From Ornithinimicrobium sufpigmenti (GTDB lineage: Bacteria; Actinomycetota; Actinomycetes; Actinomycetales; Dermatophilaceae): DNA of 64,000 nucleotides. Below the pieces are notes generated by a model. The model did no database searches and was not told the DNA's origin. It was given only the letters and a program-made list of their open reading frames with translations. The stretch spans positions 4,105,360 to 4,169,359 of the forward strand of contig NZ_CP036403.1 of the NCBI RefSeq assembly GCF_004322775.1, in the 5' to 3' direction. Positions 17,892 to 26,791 of this stretch are shown here, one piece after another; the stretch's first letter is position 1; each line of letters opens with the position of its first letter. The position numbers and the translations under genes are program-made.

Positions 17892-19016
17892 TCACCGGCC
17901 TGTTCCGGCGATCGTGTCGAGAGCGGTGACGAAGTCGGTCTTGAGGCGCTCCCAGTCGTGGTGCTCCGCGACGTAGCGGTGCCCCCGCAGGCCCAGCTCG
18001 CGGGCCTGGTCGGGGTCAGCGGCCCAGCCCGCCAGCACGTCCACCACCTCGGTCGTGGCCTCGAAGGGGACCACCGCGCCCGCCCCGCTGCGCCGCACCA
18101 GGTCCTGCTGCACGGGCAGGGGCGTCACGACGGCGGGCACGCCTCGACCGAGGTACTCCACCACCTTGGTCGCCATGCTGGGGCGGAAGTTGGCCTGGTC
18201 GTGCAGCAGGCACAGCCCGGCCAGCGCCCCGTCGAGCCGCCGCACGGCCTCGTCGGCGGGCAGGAACCCGAGCCAGTCCAGCACCCCGTGGTCGGCGGCC
18301 TCGCGCAGGAGCCCGTCCGCCGACCCGTGCGCGGGCCCGATGACCTCCAGACGCACCCCGTCGGGCAGGGCGCGCGCCACCTGGACCATCTCGGCCGCTC
18401 CCCGCTCCAGGGTGTTGCTGCCGAGGTAGACGACCCGCAGCACGCCGTCCTGCACCTGGGCCGCCGGCTGTGGCCGGTCGGGCACGGAGACCACGTTGGG
18501 CACGACCGGGTGGGGTCTGCGGAACCGCTGCGTGTAGTGGTGGTCGGCGAGGAGCAGGTGCACGCGGCGCTCGGCGAGCCGCTCGACGCTGCGCACGGCC
18601 GCGGCGGCCGGCCGGCGCAGAGGGCCGGGGATCCACGGGCGCACCTCGACCGCCGCCGCGGTGTCCTCGTGCACGTCCCACACCACCGGCGGCAGGTCGA
18701 GCCCGGGGGTGGCCAGCAGCAGCTCGGGGTCGTGCAGCAGCACCAGGTCGTGGCCCCCGGCGCGGGAGCGCAACAGCTCACGGGCGCCGCGCAGGGCCGC
18801 GGTCCGGTGCCGCCCCCGGGCCCGAGGGACGTCCACCGGGTCCAGCCCCGGCACGTCCGTCGGCGGCTCCAGGCCGTACCCGGACCAGGGAGCGGCATAG
18901 GTGACCCGCCACCCGGCGTCGAGCAGGGCGGCGATCTGGCGGTGCCGGACCCGGCTGTCGTCGGGGTGGTGGACGACGGTGAGCACGAGGACGGACCTGA
19001 CCCGCACCCCGCTCAC
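17892..19016 (-). CDS. family-4 glycosyltransferase
   Basis: 374 residues when started at the GTG that overlaps the ABC ATPase stop (GTGA). The GT-B N-lobe begins VLVLTVVHHPDDSRVRHR. Later motifs are VWDVHEDTAA, RVVYLGSNTLERGAAEM and the donor-site stretch FRPSMATKVVEYLGRGVPAVV. The last gene of the dehydrogenase-permease-ATPase-GT operon, it is probably a polymer-building or priming transferase for the exported glycan. Confidence 0.88.
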   Translation of the reverse strand: MSGVRVRSVLVLTVVHHPDDSRVRHRQIAALLDAGWRVTYAAPWSGYGLEPPTDVPGLDPVDVPRARGRHRTAALRGARELLRSRAGGHDLVLLHDPELLLATPGLDLPPVVWDVHEDTAAAVEVRPWIPGPLRRPAAAAVRSVERLAERRVHLLLADHHYTQRFRRPHPVVPNVVSVPDRPQPAAQVQDGVLRVVYLGSNTLERGAAEMVQVARALPDGVRLEVIGPAHGSADGLLREAADHGVLDWLGFLPADEAVRRLDGALAGLCLLHDQANFRPSMATKVVEYLGRGVPAVVTPLPVQQDLVRRSGAGAVVPFEATTEVVDVLAGWAADPDQARELGLRGHRYVAEHHDWERLKTDFVTALDTIAGTGR

Positions 19017-19969
19017 GTCTTCCGAAACTTGGCGTTGGCGCGCTGCTCCCAGCGCGCCAGGTACTCGTCGGCGGCCTCCCGACCCTCGGTCTCCTCGATC
19101 AGCTTGGCCTGGTCGAACCGCTCCCGCCAGGTATGCCGGTGCTTGCCGTACTTGCGGCCGTAGAGCCCGAAGACGTGCGCCGGCGTGCCGTCGGCGAGCA
19201 GCCGGCCCTCGTCGATCCAGAGCACGCGGTCGCACATCTTCTCGATCGAGGAGCGGCTGTGGCTGACCATGAAGACGGTGCCGGCCTGTTCCCGGAGCTC
19301 GGTGATGCGCTCCTCGGCCTTGTCCTTGAACGAGGAGTCGCCGGTGGCCAGCGCCTCGTCGACGACAAGGATCTCCGGCACCGCAGCCGTGGAGATCGCG
19401 AACCGGAGCCGGGCGGACATCCCGGTGGAGTAGGTGTTCATCGGCAGGTCGATGAACCGGCCGAGGTCGGCGAACTCGACGATCTCCTCGGCCACCTCCT
19501 CGACCTGCGCCGGCGTCATCCCCTGCGCGAGGCAGCCGATCTGGATGTTCTGCCGCCCGGTCATCTTGGGCAGCAGGACGGCGCCGACGCCGAGCAGCGC
19601 GGCCCGGCCGTCGATCCAGATCTGGCCGCCGGTCGGGGGCACGAGCCCGGCGATGGAGCGCAGCAGGGTCGACTTGCCGGACCCGTTGCGGCCGATGAGA
19701 CCGACGGACTCTCCCCGGTAGGCGACGAAGGAGACTCCGCGCACGGCGTGGATCTCGCGCACCCCCACCCCTGACCTGCTGCGGGAGACGAACCGTTTGA
19801 CGGCACCCACCTCGTCCTGCGGGTCGGGCTCCTCGCCGGAACCGGTGCCGAAGACGCGGTAGCTGATGTCGACCTGCGAGGCGATGACGGAGGGTCGTCG
19901 GGTCTGGTCGACGACCTGCTCGACCGGCAGCACGGGCGGGCCGACCCGGTCCTGTTCAGGCGCGGCCAT
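19013..19969 (-). CDS. polysaccharide ABC exporter, ATP-binding protein (Wzt/TagH-like)
   Basis: 318 residues. Walker A is GLIGRNGSGKSTLLR, the signature is STGMSARLRFA and Walker B is EILVVDEALATGDSSFKDKA, in the order seen in Wzt, TagH and RfbE-type ATPases of O-antigen or teichoic-acid exporters. The N-terminal extension of about 60 residues and short C-terminus imply no large carbohydrate-binding domain. It overlaps the permease by 14 bp and the GT4 gene by 4 bp; the chosen ATG has a GGGAGG site. It energises flipping of the island's lipid-linked polymer. Confidence 0.93.
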   Translation of the reverse strand: MAAPEQDRVGPPVLPVEQVVDQTRRPSVIASQVDISYRVFGTGSGEEPDPQDEVGAVKRFVSRSRSGVGVREIHAVRGVSFVAYRGESVGLIGRNGSGKSTLLRSIAGLVPPTGGQIWIDGRAALLGVGAVLLPKMTGRQNIQIGCLAQGMTPAQVEEVAEEIVEFADLGRFIDLPMNTYSTGMSARLRFAISTAAVPEILVVDEALATGDSSFKDKAEERITELREQAGTVFMVSHSRSSIEKMCDRVLWIDEGRLLADGTPAHVFGLYGRKYGKHRHTWRERFDQAKLIEETEGREAADEYLARWEQRANAKFRKT

Positions 19970-20867
19970 AGGTGCCCTCCCCCCGCCAGAAGAAGACGAA
20001 GCCGACGACGAAGAAGAGCAGTGCCCAGCCGCCGCCGACGGCCCAGGTGACCGGGTCGGGGCTGGCCGGGTTCCAGATGGTCTCCCGCACGAGGGTGAGG
20101 CTGACCGCTGCGGGCTGGTACTGCAGGAGGATCCCCACGAGCTCCGGCGCGTCCAACCGATCGATCTGCAGCTCGATGGAGAAGAACACGCCCGAGACGT
20201 AGCGCAGCAGCCGGACGATGAGCGGCATGAGGTTGGCCAGGTCCCGGGCGGCATGGACCAGGCGGGCGGTGAGCATGGCGATGCCGAGGCTCATGACCAG
20301 CACGATGAGCAGCGCTGCGGGGTAGAGCAGCCAGGTCCAGCTGACCTGACCCTTCTGGTCCCACAGGGCGATGATGAGCAGCACCCCGAAGGCCGGCAGC
20401 TGGCTGACGAAGGCGGACAGCACGGCGACCAGGGGCGGCAGCACCCGGGGGAACTGCATGGCTCGGATGAGGCTCAGCTTGCTCAGCAGCGACTTGGACC
20501 CCGAGGTCAGCGCCAGCGAGAACAGCGCGTACGTGAACAGCCCGGCGGTGAGGAAGGTGATGAAGTTGTCGATGCCCTGGGCGGTGCCCAGCAGCAGGCC
20601 GAAGATGAGGAAGTAGGCCAGGCCGAGCAGGAGCGGGTTGATGACCGCCCAGACGAAGCCCAGGTAGTTGTCCCGGTGCTCGCTGGCGAACTCGCCCTTG
20701 GCCATCGCCCACATCAGGTGGCGGTGCCGCCACACGTCGGCGACGTAGCGGCCGAACCGGGGGCGCTGCCCCACGGGCTCCAGCCCGTGGCGGGCCGCGA
20801 GCGCCTCTGCGTCCTCCCGGCTCAGCACGGGTGGGACGTCACGGGGGTCGGGCCCCACGACGGTCAC
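19956..20867 (-). CDS. polysaccharide ABC exporter, permease (Wzm/TagG-like)
   Basis: 303 residues. Start is the GTG at 20867 overlapping the upstream dehydrogenase stop. About six hydrophobic segments follow a 65-residue cytoplasmic N-terminus. Family marks of ABC-2 polysaccharide permeases include YLGFVWAVINPLLLGLAYF, LIRAMQFPRVLPPLVAVLSA and a C-terminal WALLFFVVGFVFFWRGEGTY. It pairs with the following Wzt/TagH-type ATPase. The substrate is predicted to be an undecaprenyl-linked acidic glycan, by context only. Confidence 0.92.
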   Translation of the reverse strand: MTVVGPDPRDVPPVLSREDAEALAARHGLEPVGQRPRFGRYVADVWRHRHLMWAMAKGEFASEHRDNYLGFVWAVINPLLLGLAYFLIFGLLLGTAQGIDNFITFLTAGLFTYALFSLALTSGSKSLLSKLSLIRAMQFPRVLPPLVAVLSAFVSQLPAFGVLLIIALWDQKGQVSWTWLLYPAALLIVLVMSLGIAMLTARLVHAARDLANLMPLIVRLLRYVSGVFFSIELQIDRLDAPELVGILLQYQPAAVSLTLVRETIWNPASPDPVTWAVGGGWALLFFVVGFVFFWRGEGTYGRA

Positions 20868-22123
20868 AGCCGGCTGACCTTCTCCGCCTCGGTGGCCTGG
20901 CCGCGGGTGTCGAAGAACACCTGCGCGGCGCCGGCGAGGGCGTCCACGTCGTACTCCCGGTGGTTCTGCACCAGCACCGTGATGTCCGCCGCCCCAGCAC
21001 CCGCAGCAGCCTCCTGCACCCGCACCGCCTCCGGCACCGCGGACCAGTCCGTCACGTGCGGGTCGTGGTACTGCACGACCGCGCCCTTGGCCATCAGCGC
21101 CCGGGCCAGCGGCACCGCCGGCGACTCGCGCTGGTCGGCGATGTTCGGCTTGTAGGTCACCCCCAGCAGCAGCACCGTCGACCCCTTCAACGGCTTGCCC
21201 TCGGTGTTGAGCAGGTCCTGCACCCGGGTCACGACATACCCCGGCATCGAGGAGTTGATCTCCTGCGCCAGCTCCACGAACCGGAACGGGTACCCCAGCC
21301 GGGCCCGCACGTTGTGCGACAGGTAGTTCGGGTCGATCGGGATGCAGTGCCCACCCACCCCCGGACCCGGGTAGAACGCCTGGAACCCGAACGGCTTGGA
21401 CTTCGCCGCCTCGATCACGTCCCACAGGTCGATCCCCAGCTCGTGGCAGAACCGCGCCATCTCGTTCACCAACGCGATGTTGATGTGCCGGTAGGTGTTC
21501 TCCAGCAGCTTGGCCGTCTCCGCCTCCCGCGTCCCCTTCGCCCGCACCACCGTGTCCACGAACCGACCGTAGAACTCGGCTGCGGCATCGGTGCACGCAC
21601 CCGTGTGCCCACCGACCACCTTCGGCGTGTTCTTCGCCCCGAACCGCTCGTTCCCCGGGTCGATCCGCTCCGGGGAGAACGCCAGGAAGAAGTCGCTGCC
21701 CGCCACCAGGCCACCGGCCTCCAACGCCGGACGCACCACCTCATCCGTCGTGCCCGGGTACGTCGTGGACTCCAGTACCACCAGCATCCCCGGCTCCAGG
21801 TGCCGCGCCACCGCCGCCACCGCCGCGTTGATCGCCCTCAGGTCCGGCCCGCCCTCGTCCGACAGCGGCGTCGGCACACAGATCACCACCGCCCTGGCCT
21901 CACCGATCCGCGCCTCGTCGGTGGTGGCCTCGAAACCCCCCGCCACCATCTCCGCGATGTCGGCATCGGTGAGGTCGTCCACGTGCGAACGCCCCGCGTT
22001 CAACCCCTCCACCACACCGGCGTTGATGTCGAACCCGACCACCGTCAGCCCCGACCGGATCGCCTCCTGCGCCAACGGCAGCCCCACATACCCCAACCCG
22101 ATGATGACAGCGTCGACAGACAC
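20864..22123 (-). CDS. UDP-N-acetyl-hexosamine/UDP-sugar 6-dehydrogenase (WecC/WbpA-like)
   Basis: 419 residues, distinct from ugd at 11744. Rossmann motif IIGLGYVGLPLA, TYPGTTDE, AFSPERIDPGN, ENTYRHINIALVNEMARFCH and the catalytic cysteine in GPGVGGHCIPIDPNYL place it in the WecC/WbpA/CapL branch that makes UDP-N-acetyl-uronates. The precise sugar cannot be told from the sequence. Start is GTG at 22123 with a GAGGAG site nine bases upstream. First gene of the exporter operon, so uronate synthesis and export are co-expressed. Confidence 0.9.
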   Translation of the reverse strand: MSVDAVIIGLGYVGLPLAQEAIRSGLTVVGFDINAGVVEGLNAGRSHVDDLTDADIAEMVAGGFEATTDEARIGEARAVVICVPTPLSDEGGPDLRAINAAVAAVARHLEPGMLVVLESTTYPGTTDEVVRPALEAGGLVAGSDFFLAFSPERIDPGNERFGAKNTPKVVGGHTGACTDAAAEFYGRFVDTVVRAKGTREAETAKLLENTYRHINIALVNEMARFCHELGIDLWDVIEAAKSKPFGFQAFYPGPGVGGHCIPIDPNYLSHNVRARLGYPFRFVELAQEINSSMPGYVVTRVQDLLNTEGKPLKGSTVLLLGVTYKPNIADQRESPAVPLARALMAKGAVVQYHDPHVTDWSAVPEAVRVQEAAAGAGAADITVLVQNHREYDVDALAGAAQVFFDTRGQATEAEKVSRL

Positions 22124-22155
22124 GGTGGAAGGCTCCTCGAGATCGGGTGTGGGTC

Positions 22156-22172
22156 GGCGCGCGATGCGCGCC
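22156..22172. promoter_or_regulatory. palindrome in divergent promoter region
   Basis: GGCGCGC-GAT-GCGCGCC sits in the 83-bp region between the divergent dehydrogenase operon and the 22207 operon. Its symmetry and position fit an operator, although in GC-rich DNA such a palindrome can arise by chance. Confidence 0.3.
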
Positions 22173-22193
22173 CGACATGATATCGCGCTGTGA

Positions 22194-22199
22194 CATGAT
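22194..22199 (+). promoter_or_regulatory. candidate leaderless promoter -10 (CATGAT)
   Basis: CATGAT-N7-ATG (start at 22207). No Shine-Dalgarno is present between it and the ATG. Confidence 0.45.
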
Positions 22200-22206
22200 C
22201 GCCGGT

Positions 22207-23313
22207 ATGCCGTCCGTCCTGCTGCTCTCCAGCAACGGCGCGGGGATGGGGCACCTGACCAGGCTGTTGGCCTACGCCCGGCGGCTGCCCGAGGGTATCC
22301 GAGCGCATGTGCTCTCCCTGTCCCAGGCCGTGCCGGTGGTGGGCCAGGAGGGGATCCCGTGGGAGTACCTGCCCAGCCAGGGGGCGACCGGGCTGCGGCC
22401 GGCGTCGTGGCGGCGGCTGTTCGCGGAACGGGTGACCGAGATCCTGCACCGGCTGGACCCCGACGTCCTCGTCTTCGACGGCACCCACCCCTACTCGGGC
22501 CTCGACCGGGCGCTGGCGGCGCACCCCCGGACCCGTGCCGTGTGGAGCCGCCGCGGGATGTGGAGACCGGGGCGCAACCTGGACCAGCTGGACAAGACCG
22601 TGTGGTTCGACGCCGTCGTCGAGCCCGGCGACCTGGCCGCGGCGGCGGACCGGGGGGCCACGGCGAGCGCCGACGGGGCCGTGCGGGTGGCGCCGGTGAC
22701 CCTGGTGGACCGCGAGGGCCGCAGCAGCCGGACCGCGGCGCGGACGGCGCTGGGGCTGCCCGCCGACGGGCCGCTGGCGCTGGTGGCCCTGGGGGCCGGC
22801 AACATCAACGACACCGACGACGAGGTCGGGGCGGCGGCGAGCGCGCTCCAGGCCAGGGGCGTGGGGGTCTGCGTCACGGCGCCCTCGATCGCCGAGCGGG
22901 CCTACGCGGGCGCCGACGTGCACCTGGTCCGGCACTTCCCGCTCTCCGAGCACTTCGCCGCCTTCGACTACGTCATCGCCGCGGCCGGCTACAACTCCTT
23001 CCACGAGGCGCTCCGCCTGGGCGTGCCGGCGCTGTTCGTGCCCAACCGGCAGACCAGCCTGGACGACCAGGCCGGGCGCTCCGGGCACGCCGCTGCCCGG
23101 GGCTGGGCGCTGAGCGCGGACACCCTCACCGGTGGCCGCGCGCACGCGCTGGTCGAGCGCCTCCTGGACCATGGGCCGGAGATGGCGGCCCGGGCGTTGG
23201 CGGAGGACCCGGGCAACGGCGCGGGCGCCGCGGCCGCGGAGATCGTCCGGGTGGCGGGGTTGGCCGGGGCAGGGGGCAACGCGGCGAGCCGGCTGGCGGT
23301 GGCGCGCCGATGA
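22207..23313 (+). CDS. MurG/GT28-like glycosyltransferase
   Basis: 368 residues. The N-terminus LLLSSNGAGMGHLTRLLAYA is the glycine-rich GT-B loop of GT1/GT28 enzymes. The C-lobe contains ALVALGAGNIN and AAGYNSFHEALRLGVPALFV with a following QTSLDDQ segment, matching the UDP-sugar-binding GGxxSxxExL region of MurG-like enzymes. The ATG at 22207 was preferred because the hydrophobic first strand follows it directly; an ATG at 22195 is also in frame. It heads a three-gene plus-strand operon coupled by ATGA overlaps. Confidence 0.8.
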   Translation: MPSVLLLSSNGAGMGHLTRLLAYARRLPEGIRAHVLSLSQAVPVVGQEGIPWEYLPSQGATGLRPASWRRLFAERVTEILHRLDPDVLVFDGTHPYSGLDRALAAHPRTRAVWSRRGMWRPGRNLDQLDKTVWFDAVVEPGDLAAAADRGATASADGAVRVAPVTLVDREGRSSRTAARTALGLPADGPLALVALGAGNINDTDDEVGAAASALQARGVGVCVTAPSIAERAYAGADVHLVRHFPLSEHFAAFDYVIAAAGYNSFHEALRLGVPALFVPNRQTSLDDQAGRSGHAAARGWALSADTLTGGRAHALVERLLDHGPEMAARALAEDPGNGAGAAAAEIVRVAGLAGAGGNAASRLAVARR

Positions 23314-23945
23314 GCCTCTCGCCCGGCGTCCGCCGCCGCCAGCAGCAGCTGGCCCGCTGGGCCAAGCGCACCCCCGGCTACCGCCTGGCGCTGGAGGAGG
23401 TGCTGCCCCGAGTGCGCCGCAACGCGGTGCTCACCGACCTGGCGTGGCGCGTTTTCGCCCCCCGGCACGGGGCCGGCAACGTCGACGTCGCGCTGCTGCC
23501 GGACCGGCAGGTGTCCGGCCCGGACGTCGGCCGCCTCCCGGTCGTCGGGGTCCTGGCCACCGGCCTGGACGACGCCCGGGCCGAGCAGCTTCTCGCGGAC
23601 CTGGCCGACCTGCAACGGTCCACCGGTTCCTTCCGGGCCGTGCTCGTCCTGGACCGACCGGTCTTCGCCGCCGCCCGCCGGCACGGGTATGTGGTGGAGC
23701 ACGTGGTCCCGGAGCAGGAGTGGGCCTCCGGCGCCTTCGGCGAGGTGCCGTGGGCGGACTACCTCGCCCGCCGGCTCGGGTCGGTGATCGACCACTACCA
23801 GCTGTGGCACCTGGTCCGCGCCGAGGTGCCGGCCGACGGGGGTCCGGTGCGCCTGGACCGGGTCGACGAGGCCCTGCTGCGAGTCCTGGGCGAGCGGCTG
23901 ACCGAGCTGGAGCACGTCCGGACCGAGCCGCCTGCCGCGTCATGA
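23310..23945 (+). CDS. conserved-looking protein of unknown function
   Basis: 211 residues, no recognised family. It has a basic N-terminus (RRRQQQLARWAKRT), a possible alpha/beta core (LPVVGVLATGLDDARAEQLLADL, then FRAVLVLDRPVF), and a tryptophan-rich segment near residue 160. No signal peptide or membrane helix. Start and stop overlap the neighbouring genes by 4 bp on both sides, so it is made together with the GT28-like and asparagine-synthase-like proteins. A role as their partner is inference. Confidence 0.75.
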   Translation: MSLSPGVRRRQQQLARWAKRTPGYRLALEEVLPRVRRNAVLTDLAWRVFAPRHGAGNVDVALLPDRQVSGPDVGRLPVVGVLATGLDDARAEQLLADLADLQRSTGSFRAVLVLDRPVFAAARRHGYVVEHVVPEQEWASGAFGEVPWADYLARRLGSVIDHYQLWHLVRAEVPADGGPVRLDRVDEALLRVLGERLTELEHVRTEPPAAS

Positions 23946-26791
23946 CCAGCCAGGCGCCCAGGAGGCTCGTCGACGAGGCCGCCGTGCTGGACGGCGCCCA
24001 CCCGCACGGCTACCTGCTCGTGAACGCAGGCACCGCGCCCGCGCAGGACACGCGGGGCTGGCGGACCGAGCCTGACCTGCTCCCCGGCACCGTCCTGCAC
24101 CTGCATCCCCGGACGGTGCTGTCCCGCGGCCGCGGTGGGCGTGGGACGGTCGTGCTGCTGGGCCACCCCGTCGACGTGGCCGCCGGGATCATCGAGGGGG
24201 ACCGGATCGCCGGCCGGCTGGCCGGCACCTGGGACCTCGGCGGCCAGGACGCACTGGTCCGGGAGGCGGCCAGCCTCGGCGGTCGGTGGACGCTGCTGGC
24301 GGCGCCCCGTGCGGATGCCGCTCCGGTGGCCGAGCTGCTCGTCGTCCCGGACACCCACGCCACCCAGCCGGTCTTCTCCGCGGTCGCCGGGGGGCGGTTC
24401 GCGCTGGCCAGCACCCCGGCGCTGGTCGCGCGCACCCTCGAGCTGGCCGTGGACGAGCCGGCGCTGACCCTCCTGGAGGAGCTGCGCCGCCGTCGGGGCG
24501 GGGCGGTGACCTACCTGCCCGGCCGGCGCACGGCCTACCTCGGGCTGGAGCCGCTGGCGCCCAACTGCCTGCTGCGGGTGCGGCTGCGCCCGGAGGACCC
24601 GCCCACCGTGCGGCAGGAGCGGTTCTGGCCGTGGCGCCAGCGGGAGGAGACCACGGACGTCAGGGCGGTCTACCGGGCCTTCCGGGAGCGGCTCGCCGCC
24701 CACGCGCAGCTGCTCGCCGGGCTGGGCCGGCCCGCCCTCAGCCTGACCGCCGGCTGGGACAGCCGGGTCACCGCCGCGGTGGCGCAGGATGCGCTCCGGG
24801 CCGGGGACGGGTTCGCCTTCACCTACGTCAACCCCCGGGACGCCCGTGGTGGCCGGGCGGCGATGGCCGATGTCACCGGCGCGAGCGCGGTCTCGGCCCA
24901 GCTGGGGATCCCGCACCGCGTGCTCCGCTGGCGACAGCCTCCACCTGGCGGCACCTTCGACGTCCTGCACCGCCGCACCTACGCCCCCCTGCTACCCAGC
25001 CGGGGCGCCGCCCACGCGATGTGGGCCGACCTGCCCCGCGACGGCAGCCTCGTCCAGCTGCAGTCCAACGGTGGGGAGACCGGGACCACCTTCATCCGGG
25101 CCAGGACCGCGGAGCCGCTCTCCCCCCTGCGGCTGGCGCGGATGATGATGGGCGCGAGCGAGGGCCTGGAGGACCTGGCCGGGCAGATGTACGACGGCTA
25201 CCAGGAGTACGCCGCGATGACCGCCGAGCGGCTGCTCGGCTACGACCACCACGACGTCTTCTACTGGGAGCAGCGGATGGGGCGGTGGGGCTGGCAGAAG
25301 TTCACCGACGGTGACTTCGGCCACCGGATCCTGCTGCCCTTCAACGACCGGGTCCTGCTGGAGACCATGCTCTCCCTGCCGTACCCGCAGCGGGAGGCCA
25401 AGGTGCTCTTCCAGCGGATGCTCGCGGAGGAGCCGGCCGCCCGGCTGCCGGCACGCCGGACGACGGGGCGGGCGGCGCCGGAGACCACGGCCGCCACGCG
25501 CCTGGGTGCCCTGACGCGCCGGGTCGGCACCCTGCTGCCGGGGGCCGCAGGCCGCCTGGGCCACCGGGCCGGTGGGCGGCTGGAGCGCCTCGACCGGGAG
25601 CGGGTCCGGCTCACCGGCCTGGACCGGCTCACCTTCCCCCGCGGGTATGCCGTGCTGCCCGCCTCGGCCACCGGCTCCGTACCCACCTCCGTCCCCACCT
25701 CCCGGGAGGCCGCCCGGTCGGCCTCCCGGCCCGGCTGGGTCCGGACCGAGCTGCCCGGGGGGACGATGACCCTGGAGGCCCACCCGGCCCTGCCGCACGC
25801 GCAGGTGCCGCTCGAGGACGGGGGGGTGCTCGTGCTCGGCGAGCCCGTCGACGTGGAGACCGGGCTGGTCGGGGCCGCCGAGGTGGCACGGGCGCTGGCG
25901 GAGCAGCTGCGCACCCACCCGGGCACGCCGGCGGCGGCGCTGGCCGCGGTGGAGCAGCGCGCGGCGACGCTCGCAGGCGGCTGGCTGGTGCTGCTGTCCA
26001 CGCCCGCGCGCACGGTGGTGCTCCCCGACCCGTTGGCCAGCCTGGGCCTGCACCTCCTCCAGGACGGGTCCGGCGTCGTCTCCCACGCCGGCCTGGTGCC
26101 GGCGCCGACCACCTGTCTGGGGGCGGACCACCTGCTCGCCGCGGCCGGTCCGCTCGGTCTCGTCCCGCTCCACCCCGTCCCGCTGCCGGTGCTCGTCGAC
26201 CTCCCCGGTGCGGCACGGCATGCGGCCGACCAGGGCTGGACCCGCAGGTCACGACTGGCCCGGCACACCGAGCTGCTGGGCAGCCGCGGGCCGGTGTGGC
26301 TCGGGCTGACCGGGAAGGAGGCCAGCCGGGAGCTGCTGGCGCTGCTGGCCGAGGCGCAGGTCGATGTGCACACCGTCTCCTGGTGGGACCGGCTGGCCCC
26401 GGACGAGGGCGCAGACCCCGTCTTCGCCGCCTCGGCGCTGGCCGCCGACGCGGGCGTGCCGCACCGGGTCGTGGGGCTGCGCGAGGACGTCGACGGCTCG
26501 CACGGTGACCCTGGTCGTGCTGCCCGCGAGGTCGCCGACGCCGCGCTGGCGCAGACCTGGCCCGCCCAGGACGGGCGGGACCGGCTGCCGGTCAGCGACG
26601 CCCTGGACCAGGCGCTGCCCGAGGACGCCGTGCTCTGGTTGGGCAGCCAGCCCTCGCCGCCTCGCGCGCTCGGTGCCCCGGCCGGCCCGGCGGCCGTGTG
26701 CTGCAGCCCTCGCCTGGTCGACCTGGTGCAGGGCGTCCGCCCCGTGGCCCTGCCGTTCAGCGACCGGCTGCTGACCCTGCCGCCCCGGTGA
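23942..26791 (+). CDS. asparagine-synthase-like protein with a degenerate second copy
   Basis: 949 residues. Residues 1-600 resemble asparagine synthetase B lacking the catalytic N-terminal cysteine: a beta-rich glutaminase-like part, then a PP-loop LSLTAGWDSRVTAAV and the later EQRMGRWGWQKFTDGDFGHR and FNDRVLLETMLSLPYPQREA. From about residue 600 the same order starts again (GTMTLEAHPALPHAQV, LVLGEPVDVETGLVG, DPLASLGLHLLQDG), but its PP-loop is only LGLTGKEASRELLAL. It probably amidates or adenylates a uronate or another carboxylate of the polymer; the second half may be structural. ATGA-coupled to the upstream gene, it overlaps the convergent gene by 35 bp. Confidence 0.78.
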   Translation: MTSQAPRRLVDEAAVLDGAHPHGYLLVNAGTAPAQDTRGWRTEPDLLPGTVLHLHPRTVLSRGRGGRGTVVLLGHPVDVAAGIIEGDRIAGRLAGTWDLGGQDALVREAASLGGRWTLLAAPRADAAPVAELLVVPDTHATQPVFSAVAGGRFALASTPALVARTLELAVDEPALTLLEELRRRRGGAVTYLPGRRTAYLGLEPLAPNCLLRVRLRPEDPPTVRQERFWPWRQREETTDVRAVYRAFRERLAAHAQLLAGLGRPALSLTAGWDSRVTAAVAQDALRAGDGFAFTYVNPRDARGGRAAMADVTGASAVSAQLGIPHRVLRWRQPPPGGTFDVLHRRTYAPLLPSRGAAHAMWADLPRDGSLVQLQSNGGETGTTFIRARTAEPLSPLRLARMMMGASEGLEDLAGQMYDGYQEYAAMTAERLLGYDHHDVFYWEQRMGRWGWQKFTDGDFGHRILLPFNDRVLLETMLSLPYPQREAKVLFQRMLAEEPAARLPARRTTGRAAPETTAATRLGALTRRVGTLLPGAAGRLGHRAGGRLERLDRERVRLTGLDRLTFPRGYAVLPASATGSVPTSVPTSREAARSASRPGWVRTELPGGTMTLEAHPALPHAQVPLEDGGVLVLGEPVDVETGLVGAAEVARALAEQLRTHPGTPAAALAAVEQRAATLAGGWLVLLSTPARTVVLPDPLASLGLHLLQDGSGVVSHAGLVPAPTTCLGADHLLAAAGPLGLVPLHPVPLPVLVDLPGAARHAADQGWTRRSRLARHTELLGSRGPVWLGLTGKEASRELLALLAEAQVDVHTVSWWDRLAPDEGADPVFAASALAADAGVPHRVVGLREDVDGSHGDPGRAAREVADAALAQTWPAQDGRDRLPVSDALDQALPEDAVLWLGSQPSPPRALGAPAGPAAVCCSPRLVDLVQGVRPVALPFSDRLLTLPPR

